A DNA stretch of 64,000 bases. Source: Halichondria panicea (taxonomy: Eukaryota; Porifera; Demospongiae; Suberitida; Halichondriidae). Below, one piece after another: positions 1 through 8,606 of the stretch (positions are counted from its first letter, which is position 1; every line of letters begins with the position of its first letter). Where the stretch lies: NCBI RefSeq assembly GCF_963675165.1, contig NC_087378.1, forward strand, positions 3,135,525 to 3,199,524, written 5' to 3'. The notes under the pieces were generated by a model. It worked only from the letters and a program-made list of their open reading frames with translations. It had not been told where the DNA came from and did not search any database. The position numbers were made by a program, and so were the translations under genes.

Positions 1-559
1 ATATAGCCTATAGCCTCATTGTCTCTATAGCTATAGTGTTCTTCAACTTAAAAAAAAAAAATCAGTCCGGGACCAAGGCTATACCTGAGGTAGCATTTAT
101 ACAGAAAGTGATAATCCTCAATCTGCATGTGCCAAAAGACTAGAAAATGCTCCTCCATGCCTGCTTTAGTGGCTATAATGCTTACAGTACAGATCTATTG
201 CATGTGTCTATCTATAGCTACATTATATAAAGCTATACCATGGAGACCCTATTATTCTCAAGCATAATTATAATTATGCTTGTTGTAGATCTCCCTATAT
301 TATTATTCCAAAAAGTATGCTAGCATAATTAGCCCTATAAAATCACAGGAATTAGGGAATCAACTGTTCATAGAGTCAACTCAACTCCTGAAATCAACTA
401 AAATCAACTCTTCAATCATAAAATCCTTTCAATTACTACAATTTAGGTTGAAAGGTATTGAGTAAAATATAAGCCTATATCTAGCATGCACAATGCATTT
501 ATTCGCAATGGTTCAATTCATCAACACAAACCAAGGAGGAAAGTTTAAGCATACAAAAA

Positions 560-637
560 CGAGTGTTGCAAGCGTGTGCTTGCCAATGCCTCTCGCCATG
601 TTTTTGCTTTCGCTCAAAAGTATTAGAGTGTTATAGA
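560..637 (-). repeat. dispersed repeat family A, copy 1
   Basis: About 75 bp that reads, on the minus strand, as CTTTTGAGCGAAAGC followed by GGTGAGAGGCATT and AAGCTTGCAACACTC-like sequence. Related copies lie on the plus strand at 17431-17503 and 63911-63972. The copies differ at scattered positions, as expected of an old dispersed family. No coding potential is seen, and the ends of the full element are not defined. Confidence 0.7.
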
Positions 638-732
638 AGAGATACAATTATAATTTGCAATGTGCTTTGATTGTTTTACAAGAAGGGGTGTCCACAGTTA
701 ATATTATATATATATAGTGTATACTGATCGTC

Positions 733-899
733 TTAAATGGCCTGTAGCCAAACAGTGGGAGTAAAACTTTGTCAAAGGCGTATATAGTCAGTAGTCTGTG
801 AGATAAGTACAATTCGAATTAAATCAACGATACTGAAGCAACTGCATGTTATTTAAATGGCCTGTAGCCAAACAGTGGGAGCAAACCTTTGTCAAAGGC
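733..899 (+). repeat. direct repeat pair, 47-bp units 120 bp apart
   Basis: Two nearly identical 47-bp units start at 733 and 853 (TTAAATGGCCTGTAGCCAAA onward, ending GTCAAAGGC). The second unit and the 30 bp before it recur as the reverse complement at 62478-62557, near the other end of the window. This is a dispersed element with an internal tandem duplication, not a gene. Confidence 0.8.
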
Positions 900-1490
900 A
901 CCGAGAATTTATAGGGCCCCCTAGAGAAGTCTATTCTGAGCAGTAGAGTCAAGCCAGCACAACAGTAATAGGAGGTTGAGTTGAGAATCAATGGCTATAA
1001 TGTTTATGTAGATCTAAACTCCAATACAGAATATATTACTAGCCTATAATCTGTGCTGCTTGGTCACTGACGATAACAGTATAAGGCAGCCATAATTATG
1101 TGCAAAATAAGGCCTGCGTTACAGTGTGGCAGCACATAGCCATTGTATACACAGCACATGCATGCATGCATTCATATAGGCTGAGCATATACTACTGAGA
1201 ATACAAGCAGCAGCCGCAGCCCATGCACTTTGTTATCAAGAACTTTTCCTGGCAAAGTTGAGAATAAACTGCAAATCAAAGAGCAAGAAATTGTGGAGGA
1301 TGCATGGTAGTCAGCTTCTTTTTTCCATGTGTGTTTTATTACCTCTATCTCAGCCCTATGTACGTAGAGCAAGGATCTATGGTTTACTTGTGTTGTGAAG
1401 AGGCCCTGCTCGTCTTTGTTCCTATGACAGTAATGTATGTCTCACTCTGCATGCATGTTCTGTGTGTGCACTGTCAAGGCTTTAGTATAA

Positions 1491-1756
1491 GGCCACTCCA
1501 AGTGATACTCTGGTTTCTGGTCCACCGCCCGCATCAGATTTTATTCTTGGATTTCTATCTCATTATTGGATTTCTATCTCATTATTTCTACTACGCATGC
1601 GCAGAATGGTCCATGTGGTACAAAATAGTGTGATAATGATATTCATTTGCAAAATAATGAGGTGAAATTGATAATGACATAATGAGAAAAGCCGCCCGCC
1701 CGCATGCAATTAGAAAAACTTCAGGACCAGAAACCAGAGTGTCACTTAGAGTGGCC
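1491..1756. repeat. inverted repeat with 33-bp arms
   Basis: The arms 1491-1523 and 1724-1756 are reverse complements with two mismatches (GGCCACTC... and ...GAGTGGCC). The roughly 200-bp loop is AT-rich. This could be a MITE or the terminal region of the adjacent Ginger-like element; no clear target duplication was identified. Confidence 0.65.
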
Positions 1757-1805
1757 TAATAAGTGTGCGCGTGCATGTGAAATGTATAGACTGTTAGCAA
1801 TCAGA

Positions 1806-2101
1806 ATGGCTACTCAACAAGAGTATGAGGACATACTGGTGTACAAGACTGCTGCCAGCAATGCTGGCCAGAAAAGAAATACAGAGACGGGCTTTCCACT
1901 AATGACAAGATAAGTATAAGAGACAAAGCTCAAAGATATGCTCTGCAGCAACAATGCTTATACCTGCCTGAGAAGGACAGCACTGGCATGCATAGAATGA
2001 GAAGAGTTGTGGTGAAGCAAGAGGAGAAAAGCAGGATACTAAACATGTGCCACGATGGACTGGATGGGATGCATTTTGGGAGAGACAAGACCTATGAAAA
2101 G
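1806..2101 (+). pseudogene. Ginger1-like transposase, N-terminal exon
   Basis: A plausible start is the ATG at 1806 (MATQQEYEDIL). A frame change is needed near 1900, after which the frame runs ISIRDKAQRYALQQQCLYL, RMRRVVVKQEEKSRILNMC and HDGLDGMHFGRDKTYEK. The spaced histidines are the first half of an integrase HHCC zinc finger. The exon ends at 2101 before a GTATAT donor, in phase with the next piece at 2773. The intron carries the small mobile element at 2127-2749. The frameshift could instead be an unrecognised short intron. Confidence 0.65.
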
Positions 2102-2156
2102 GTATATTTATCATCATAAAGTATAAGTATAGGATATACCATGCACACCTAAGAGG

Positions 2157-2254
2157 AGGATATGCACCCATATATCCTCCGCTACCGTGGTTACTCCGAG
2201 GCGGAGCCGAGGGGTATGTAACCACGGTAGCGGAGGATATATAGGGTGCATATC
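2157..2254. repeat. long hairpin near the left end of the small TIR element
   Basis: GGATATGCACCC at the left pairs with GGGTGCATATCC at the right, and an inner arm TCCTCCGCTACCGTGGTTAC pairs with GTAACCACGGTAGCGGAGGA. The inner loop CGAGGCGGAGCCGAGG is GC-rich and itself partly self-complementary. The same hairpin occurs in the second copy near 8575-8606 and 10046-10120, split by an insertion. Confidence 0.85.
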
Positions 2255-2286
2255 CTCCGAGTAGGTGTGGCATATCTGACTTATAC

Positions 2287-2310
2287 CACGTGACCGCAGC
2301 ACTATAAAAG
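2287..2310 (+). promoter_or_regulatory. CACGTGAC box and TATA box of the small TIR element
   Basis: CACGTGAC at 2287-2294 is followed by TATAAAAG at 2303-2310, about 30 bp before the ATG at 2341. The spacing is right for an RNA polymerase II core promoter placing the start site at or just before the ATG. The second copy (minus strand, near 8500-8545) keeps the same arrangement. Confidence 0.5.
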
Positions 2311-2340
2311 GACCCTCCCCCTAGCAACAATTCAATCACG

Positions 2341-2733
2341 ATGCAGATTGCAAAAAAGAACAAGACTATGCCGGATTTTGCAGCCGTCAAAGAGCTAGTT
2401 GAGCAACATGTTGACTCCTACAGATGCTCAAGAGCTTCCTTGGTCCAAGCGTTGACCATTCGACGTCCCTTACTGGAGTTGCAAGCTCTTCTTGGATCTA
2501 AACCGCGCCCATGGACCCATGGAAGCTTAGCCATCTTGTTGGAGAGCACCTTCCTTGTTTCTGCCGTCGCTTTGAGTCTTAGTACCGTCAAGCATGGCTC
2601 TTTTCTCTTTGCTTACTTTCTTGAACAAATGAAAAAACTAAAAAACAACTTGAATAACTGTGCATGCCTGGGGCTGTATGCTAATATTCTATATATCCTA
2701 CAGCTGTTGACCAATGAGATCAATTTGTGGTGA
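2341..2733 (+). CDS. unknown 130-aa ORF of the small TIR element
   Basis: The ORF opens just after the TATA-like box and ends near the right terminus. Its first part (MPDFAAVKELVEQHVDSYRC, then SRASLVQALTIRRPLLELQ) is helix-rich and looks protein-like. The rest (FLVSAVALSLSTVKHGSFLF, YANILYILQLL) is hydrophobic and may simply be non-coding DNA read through. No family is recognised. The second copy has a 7-bp and a 9-bp insertion in the matching region, which breaks the first half, so selection on the protein is not supported. It could be the 5-prime remnant of a larger autonomous element. Confidence 0.3.
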   Translation: MQIAKKNKTMPDFAAVKELVEQHVDSYRCSRASLVQALTIRRPLLELQALLGSKPRPWTHGSLAILLESTFLVSAVALSLSTVKHGSFLFAYFLEQMKKLKNNLNNCACLGLYANILYILQLLTNEINLW

Positions 2734-2772
2734 CGTAAGTGTGGTATAATTATATCTGTTTCATGCATGTAG

Positions 2773-3327
2773 GTTGCTCAGGATTTCTACTGGAAAGGCC
2801 TACATGCTGACGTCATACAGCTCTGCAAGCACTGCGACAAATGCCAACGAACGAATCACCAACTGCAGAAACCCAGAGCAGAACTACACCCCATCCCTGT
2901 GACAAAGGTCTGGTACAGAGTTGGTATTGACTTGGTAGGACCTCTACCTGAAACAAGCTCTGGAAACAAGTACATTATCACCCTCTCAGACTATTTCTCT
3001 AAGTGGCCTGAGGCTGCCCCACTCCCATCAAAATCAGCAGAAGGTGTAGCAAAATTTCTGTTTGACACATTTTGCAGGCATGGGTGGCCAAAAGTGATTC
3101 AATCAGACCAAGGAAGAGAGTTTGTCAACAAAATCAACACCCGACTTTTTCAGTTGACTGACATACAGCACTGCGTATCAAGTGCTTACCACCCACAAAC
3201 AAATGGCCTTGATGAACGCTTCAACCAGACTCTAGTGAACACTCTCAAGAAGGTAATCGATTCTAGTACTGATGACTGGGATCAGCATCTCTCTGCTGCT
3301 CTTTATGCCTATCGCATATCAAAACAG
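2773..3327 (+). pseudogene. Ginger1-like transposase, integrase core exon
   Basis: This exon is open throughout: it starts after a TAG acceptor and ends at a GTAAAA donor. It encodes the second half of the zinc finger (CKHCDKC) and the DDE catalytic core. The first Asp is in GIDLVGPL, the second in QSDQGREF and the Glu probably in GLDERFNQT. The motif AYHPQTNGLDERFNQT is typical of Gypsy/Ginger integrases. All catalytic residues look intact, so decay lies outside the core. The intron content and the downstream protease and PHD domains separate it from a Gypsy pol gene. Confidence 0.85.
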
Positions 3328-3379
3328 GTAAAATTTTAATTATTATATCATGCATGCATATATTATTTTTTGATTGTAG

Positions 3380-3674
3380 GCGTCATCAAAGTACACACCC
3401 TTTTTCCTAATGTTCAATCGCCACCCGTGGAAAGCTGTTACTTTTGATATGGATCAACGAGATGGTGCCGATGCTATAGAAAATAGAGGAGCTGCTGACC
3501 AATTGAGTGGAGAGGAGACTGAAGATGAAGAAGACGGAGAAGACATGGATGGAATTCTCCGAAGGTTGATGGAAATTCGTGACCGCTGTCACCTCAATGC
3601 CAAGGAGAACATTGCTGCATGCTGCACAGCAAAAACAGAAGCAGCAGTATGACAACAAGCATAACTCTTTGAAG
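3380..3674 (+). pseudogene. Ginger1-like transposase, post-core exon
   Basis: The exon continues the integrase after a 52-bp intron, in phase: SKYTPFFLMFNRHPW is the usual segment after the DDE core. An acidic stretch (EETEDEEDGEDMDG) follows. The frame then must change between about 3600 and 3655 to reach HAAQQKQKQQYDNKHN, the family's charged helix before the GPY/F region; the uncorrected frame stops at the TGA near 3650. It ends at a GTATTA donor at 3675. Confidence 0.7.
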
Positions 3675-3727
3675 GTATTATTTTATATAGCAAACTTTAG
3701 CTTATTTTTTTGCCATTTTTGTCGTAG

Positions 3728-3929
3728 AGTTATCCAGTTGGCAGCAGTGTCATGCTAAAGAATATGGCCAATTCTCATTGAATGGGAGGGAAAATGGACT
3801 GCACCTGGAAAGGTTCATATATTGTCCATAAGATCCTTGACAAGGGTATATACGAGTTGCAGTCTGGGAGCGGCAAAGTATTGAAGAAGTGTTACAATGG
3901 GGTACTGCTAAAGGAATACTACTCTCCAG
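3728..3929 (+). pseudogene. Ginger1-like transposase, GPY/F-like exon
   Basis: The exon reads SYPVGSSVMLKNMANSH, a stop, then MGGKMDCTWKGSYIVHKIL and ends at a GTAAAG donor. The W-K-G-S-Y segment matches the GPY/F module (W-x-GPY) found in Gypsy and Ginger1 integrases. The in-frame TGA at 3779-3781 sits where related proteins usually have Arg, which suggests a CGA to TGA change at a CpG. The splice sites look intact. Confidence 0.7.
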
Positions 3930-4002
3930 GTAAAGTGTGGCTAGCAATAACCTCCTTCTGTCGTGTTCCTTGCTATATAATTATGCTTAAAACATTTTAC
4001 AG

Positions 4003-4457
4003 AAACCAACGATGAAGAAAACACTCTTCCTGGCTCTGAAGACAACCACTCTTCTCCAGTCAAATCACCTAATGATAAACGAATGCCTGACGTACCCTCT
4101 TAAAATCCTGACCTACCCTCTCAAAAGCCTGATGCACCCTCTCAAAAGCCTGACCTACCCTCTCAAAAGCCTGACCTACCCTCTCAAAAGCCTGATGCAC
4201 CCTCTCAAAAGCCTGACCTACCCTCTCAAAGGCCTGACCTACCCTCTCAAAAGCCTGATATACCCTCTCAAAAGCCTGATGTACCCTCTCAAAAGCCTGA
4301 TGTACCCTCTCAAAAACCTGATGTACCCTCTCAAAAACCTGACCTACCCTCTCAAAAGCCTGACCTACCCTCTCAAAAGCAAGATAAGCGTGATAAGCGT
4401 CCTCTTGACACAAAAGATCCTTGCAAGTCACCTCCTAGGAAGAAACAAAAGAGTCAG
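4003..4457 (+). pseudogene. Ginger1-like transposase, repeat linker exon
   Basis: The linker exon starts ETNDEENTLPGSEDN and enters fourteen 21-bp units encoding Pro-Asp-x-Pro-Ser-Gln-Lys. It ends with a basic, possibly nuclear-localising segment (PPRKKQKS) at a GTAATA donor. The first repeat unit has TAA in place of the Gln codon (4101-4103), a single C to T change. Because the unit is 7 codons long, other frames and the opposite strand are also open here; those readings are shadows. Confidence 0.7.
4086..4379. repeat. 14 tandem copies of a 21-bp unit
   Basis: Fourteen head-to-tail 21-bp units (CCTGACCTACCCTCTCAAAAG type) encode a heptapeptide repeat in the transposase linker. Variation is mainly GAC or GAT with CTA, GTA, GCA or ATA at codons two and three. 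The exact multiple of three keeps the linker frame through unit gain or loss. Confidence 0.9.
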
Positions 4458-4566
4458 GTAATAATATATAATTATCATAACATGTCTATTTTCTTGGTAG
4501 AATATTCTGGTATAAGCTGTGTATATATCTTGTACAATTCTTAGACTTCTGTGTATATGATTATAG

Positions 4567-4768
4567 GGAACGATGTGGCTGAAGACCCTAGATCTAAACC
4601 TCTTTGACAAACAAGTGTTGAGTGCAATAGGTGGTATGCTCTCCGACAAGCATATGCGTGCAGCCCACCAGTTATTATCGATGCAATTCCTTAAGTTTGA
4701 AGGCTGCTATAATACTCTCTTGGCCCAATTAAAGGCATTTCCACCAGTTTCCAATAATCAAGGCCCAG
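4567..4768 (+). pseudogene. Ginger1-like transposase, exon before Ulp1 domain
   Basis: An open exon between AG and GTAAGA: GTMWLKTLDLNLFDKQVL then GGMLSDKHMRAAHQLLSMQF and GPG at the end. This looks like the start of a Ulp1 domain (W-L-x-D, helix, AxxLL). The last codon is split after its first base and joins the next exon in phase. Confidence 0.65.
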
Positions 4769-4817
4769 GTAAGACAACGTTTATGTAATTATGATAATTT
4801 TACTTGTACACGTGCAG

Positions 4818-5359
4818 CTGTGCAAATCTTCTTTGTTGAAGAACAACAGCACTGGATTGCCACTTCTCTGTTTAAGGGTGAACTGTATTTGTACGACAGC
4901 TGCTTCAATGGAACGCTTTCCCCAAGTACTGAGCTCCAGATAGCACAAGTGTATAGCCCATTAATTCAATGCAATGGGCTGTTGATTTCTGTGGTGGCTC
5001 CCCAGCAGCAAGAGGGTGCTAACAACTGCGGACTATTTAGCATTGCTGCTGCATATCACGCTGCTATGAACAATAATGTGGATTCTCTAGTGTTTGATGA
5101 GGCCAAAATGAGAGCACATCTCATTAAGTGCTTTGAGAAGGGCAAACTCTCACGGTTCCCTCGCACAAAGAAAGCGATGCCAAAAAGACCAACACCACAA
5201 ACCATTGCCATTACAATATACTGCATGTGCAAGAGACCGGACTCTTTTGAGGATATGGTCATGTGTGACAAATGTAGTGAGTGGTATCACTATCGCTGTG
5301 CCAAAATTCGCAAAGAACCAGTAGGTAATTGGTTTTGTTCTGGTTGCATCACTTTATGA
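4818..5359 (+). pseudogene. Ulp1-type C48 protease plus PHD finger (Ginger1-like C-terminus)
   Basis: This terminal exon holds two domains. The first is a C48 (Ulp1/SUMO-protease fold) domain with His in QQHWIATS (codon 4850), Asp in YLYDSC and the nucleophile Cys in GANNCGLFS (codon 5027). The second is a PHD finger from about 5220: C-M-C, CDKC, a WYHYRC step and a final CSGC before the TGA at 5357. Catalytic and zinc ligands all appear present and the exon has no stop, although upstream exons are broken. The combination of integrase, Ulp1 and PHD is what assigns the element to Ginger1; a domesticated host protein is less likely given the upstream lesions. Confidence 0.8.
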
Positions 5360-8060
5360 TTTGTGCACTTTTGGTTATATTTATTGTGCTTCTTTCTCTT
5401 GCATTGTTGTATATATTGAGTATTGAGATCTATAACATAATAGATACAGCATCTATTGCATCTAGTTAGGCTTTGTCTATGGCTGTTTACTTTGTAGCCT
5501 AGACTAGCTTAGTCCTCTCAGATTACCTGTGGACTGACTTTCACCTGCACCGCAGAATGGGGGAGCTCTGGTCCTGGGGTAGGAGCTTTTGTCCTAGGAC
5601 AGAAACTCCGGGGGGGGGAGGATTTATCCTAAGGACAGAACCCCCCCTGAGATCCTGTCCTGGGGGAGGCCGTGTCCTGTGACAACGGTATTAATTGGAG
5701 GAATAAAGAAAGAAATAGACGTAGAGTTAGGAAAAAGGACCTGTATCGGGAAGTCGCGTGAGGGTAGAAGGGTGGTAGAAGGGTGAAAATGAGCGTGGGC
5801 ATACTGAGCTAGAGATGTTGGACTGCCCACGCAGAGGTCTACGACTAATAAAACTTTGCCTGCAGCAAGCTGGACATGGACTTGGAACTGGAAGTTTGCA
5901 AGCACTATAGAGCTAGCTATACCTTAGGCTTAGCTAGATGATCTACTAGTCTAGATTGTGTGTTTAGATTCTATCACTATTACCTTTTCTTGTGTCTTTC
6001 TACATGCTATAGTAGAATAGCTTAGTCATCATTATCATATAGCAGGTAGCTACTGCCACCAGAGCTGGCCACGCTGGTTCTCTGATCTGACTTGCAGCAC
6101 AGCTTGGTGGTTGTCTCAGTGCAGTACAGTACAGTACAGTCTTACTCTGAATGCGTGGGAGAATACCTTACGTCACGATTGTGGGCTACATATCGCCCAC
6201 GTTCATAAAAATCCTTACGGATCACGCGATTTCCCAAACCAGGCCTTACTTTTTCTTAACTGTACGCCCATTTCTTTCTTTGCTGCCTCACTATGTCTTT
6301 TTTATGTTTATGGATGAACAGTGACAACAGTAAGAAAAAGTAAGGCCTGGGAACGAGGCTAGTTGTTGTGTACGTTCTGATAATCGTTCTGTCTGTGTAC
6401 ACACGTCCTGATAATCGTTTCCAGAAACGTTCTAGTAATCGATCTGACAAACGTTCAAATGTTCTTGTGTACATTCTAATAATCGATTTATTCATGTGAA
6501 TTACATTGCAAAAATGTTGGCGGATTTGGTGTTCCATACTGGGAGGGATTGTTTTTTTTTTTTTTTTTTTTTTTGGATTGTGGAGTGGTCAAGACCAGTC
6601 CAGACAGTTGCTCTAGCGCTGACCTGATATCAGGCTGCTCATGGCTAGCTAGCACAGGAGCAACCCTCTGTTTCTCACTGACACTCGCCGCCACACCCTG
6701 GAGGACGAGCATGCTGACTATAAAAGGGCGTGCCGTGGGCAGCTCCGACCGGAAGCAACCAAAAAATGACAAAATGGCAACAATGAATATTCTAGTCTTG
6801 CAAAAAGACGCCCTTGACAGTTATAATGCACATTCTTTACATTTTTACATTCTTCTTTTGATACGCCTTCTTCCGCTCTCTCACGAGATAGTAGACACAA
6901 ACTAAAAACAAAAAATGGCTGTCAAAAGTTTATTTCAAGAAGTCTGTTCTCAACCTCAAAAGAAGCCAACTGGGGGTTCCACAGGAGCTAAAGTTCGAGA
7001 CTGAAGATACCAAGCAAGTCTTTGTAGGTATAATTGACAGTGCTAAGCGTTATCTTGCTGCCAGAGATGCATTGGCCCAACATGAGGATCTGACAAACTG
7101 ATGCTGTTGTTGAAGATGTGGACATAAATAACTCAAGTAAGTAGTCCATAGGTCTATAGTAAAAGTAGTAGTCTAGTATAAAATAATGTGACTTCATCAA
7201 CCTGCGAACGCTTTTTCGCTTTTTAATATTAATTTTGTTGTTCATTTTTCATGGATAAAGTAACGAAGAGGAGAGTTGAAAGTCTGTAGGGAAAGACCTT
7301 TGTATAATATCTATTTGCAGTTTGTTCGTTCATATATACAGTCATTATGCCTCAGTTGGGCATGTGCAAGGTATACGGTAATTTGTCTGTGTATGTGTAG
7401 ATCGACTGTTACAGCTGCTCGATGATAAATGAAGCTCGAAGAGTTTCTGTATAATTATTGTAGGCTGCTAATCATAATTATTTCTTGAATTGCAATTAGT
7501 TGGGTTTGCAAAATAATGCTTACGGTTATGTTTGCTTACTTTTAAATCTAGTACAACTTGTGTGTAGCAAAATAGGGGAATAACGAGAGAATAAAGTAAA
7601 ATAAAAAGAAGTAAGCATTATCCGCCAGGGCCGATGAATCCATCTAAAATGTTGTAAATTATAATGTACAGTGTATTCATTAATAATGGCACTGCATGTA
7701 TAGCTTCATTGCCTACACTGAGGCATCATCACCCTTTCAGTAACATTCATTTTTTCTCAGGTCGCGTTGAAGGACGCTTTGAAGGACTGCGACTGCCTTT
7801 GCTTGTTGACATGCAGTCTCCCTGTGTACACCATCAACCTATGCAGAAAATGTAACTCTAGCAATTATCCTATTATATCCCTAGCTCTTTGCTGGAGGGA
7901 GGAGAGCCTCACTGTCTGGTGGCATGCACTCCACTTGCCCTATTAAAATTGTAGTAAAGAATTTGTTTGATATAGATGATATTTCATTCCCTCGAGGTTA
8001 AGCCGCCGCCACCAAGTAAACACCGCCTCCTCCTAACACAGCAAATTCGTTTTTGGATTT
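5360..8060. other. non-coding stretch with repeats
   Basis: No gene is supported. It includes a G/C-tract region with GTCCTGGGG-type motifs (5560-5690), a short-period motif ATAATCGTTCTG-like (6370-6485), a T-homopolymer (6552-6574) and a member of the GAGGTATACGGTA repeat family (7344-7540). ORFs here are short and domain-free. A segment at 5690-5800 resembles sequence near 17820-17950 and 18965-19170 (AGGCCTG, AAAAAGGA and GTCGCGTGA motifs), so it is probably another dispersed family. Confidence 0.5.
7344..7540 (+). repeat. GAGGTATACGGTA dispersed repeat family, copy 1
   Basis: Shares the order ATTATGCCTC, GTATACGGTA, a GT-rich run, CTACAGCTGCTC, ATGAAGC, GAGTTTCTATA and TTGCAAAATAATGCTT with copies at 15270-15450, 16662-16905, 19250-19442, 62565-63056 and (reverse) 63500-63842. 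It is non-coding and probably a decayed single arm of the foldback element seen complete at 62565-63842. Confidence 0.65.
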
Positions 8061-8606
8061 TGACACTTATACCACACTTACGTCACCACTAATTGATCTC
8101 ATTGGTCAACAGCTGTAGGATATATAGAATATTAGCATACAGTCCCAGGCATGCACAGTTTTTCAAGTTGTTTTTTAGTTTTTTCATTTGTTCAAGAAAG
8201 TAAGCAAAGAGAAAAGAGCCATGCTTGACAGTACTAAGACTCAAAGCGACGGCAGAAACAAGGAAGGTGCTCTCCAACAAGATGGCTAAGCTTCCATGGG
8301 TCCATGGGCGCGGTTTAGATACATTTTATCCAAGGAGAGCTTGCAACTCCAGTAGGGGACGTCGAATGGTCAAAGCTTGGACCAAGGAAGCTCTTGAGCA
8401 TCTGTAGGAGTCAACATGTTGCTCAACTAGCTCTTTGACGACTGCAAAATCCGGCATAGACCATAGTCTTGTTCTTTTTTGCAGTCTGCATCGCGATTGA
8501 ATTGTTGCTAGGGGGAGGTCCTTTTATAGTGCTACGGTCACGTGGTATAAGTCAGATATGCCACACCTACTCGGAGGATATGCACCCTATATATCCTCCG
8601 CTACCG

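Larger units (their letters stand above)
1..1480. other. repeat-rich non-coding stretch
   Basis: No convincing gene is seen. The stretch is AT-rich with short ATAATTAT tracts and holds two members of dispersed repeat families described separately (560-637 and 733-899). The few ORFs present have no recognisable domain and biased or low-complexity translations, so they are left out. Confidence 0.6.
2127..2749 (+). mobile_element. small TIR element with internal promoter and ORF, copy 1
   Basis: Ends resemble each other as inverted repeats: GGATATACCA...ACACCTAAG at the left and CGTAAGTGTGGTATA at the right. The element lies wholly inside an intron of the Ginger-like gene. It contains a long hairpin (2157-2254), a CACGTGAC box, a TATAAAAG box and an ORF (2341-2733). 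A second copy lies inverted at 8064-10150, itself interrupted. Superfamily unknown; the terminal sequence matches none I recognise with confidence. Confidence 0.7.
1690..5359 (+). mobile_element. degenerate Ginger1-like DNA transposon
   Basis: A single transposase gene with at least six introns can be followed through this span. In order it shows an N-terminal segment with an integrase HHCC zinc-finger half (ends HFGRDKTYEK), the CxxC half and DDE core, a GPY/F-like segment (GKMDCTWKGSYIV), a repeated Pro/Ser linker, a Ulp1-type C48 protease and a C-terminal PHD finger. Established knowledge: the Ginger1 superfamily is defined by a Gypsy-like integrase with a GPY/F motif plus extra C-terminal OTU or Ulp1 protease domains, and it carries introns, unlike LTR elements. 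The copy is dead: stop codons at 3779 and 4101 and frameshifts near 1900 and 3600-3655. I could not identify its terminal inverted repeats, so the outer limits are approximate. Confidence 0.75.

Noticed and set aside
1304-1633. 109-codon plus-strand ORF
   Set aside because: It runs into the inverted repeat at 1491 and has hydrophobic low-complexity composition without a domain.
2114-2390. Minus-strand ORFs across the small TIR element
   Set aside because: They read through the hairpin and the promoter region and match no family.
4012-4461. Long ORFs on both strands across the 21-bp array
   Set aside because: They arise from a repeat unit whose length is a multiple of three. The frame that joins the flanking exons encodes Pro-Asp-x-Pro-Ser-Gln-Lys and is the real one.
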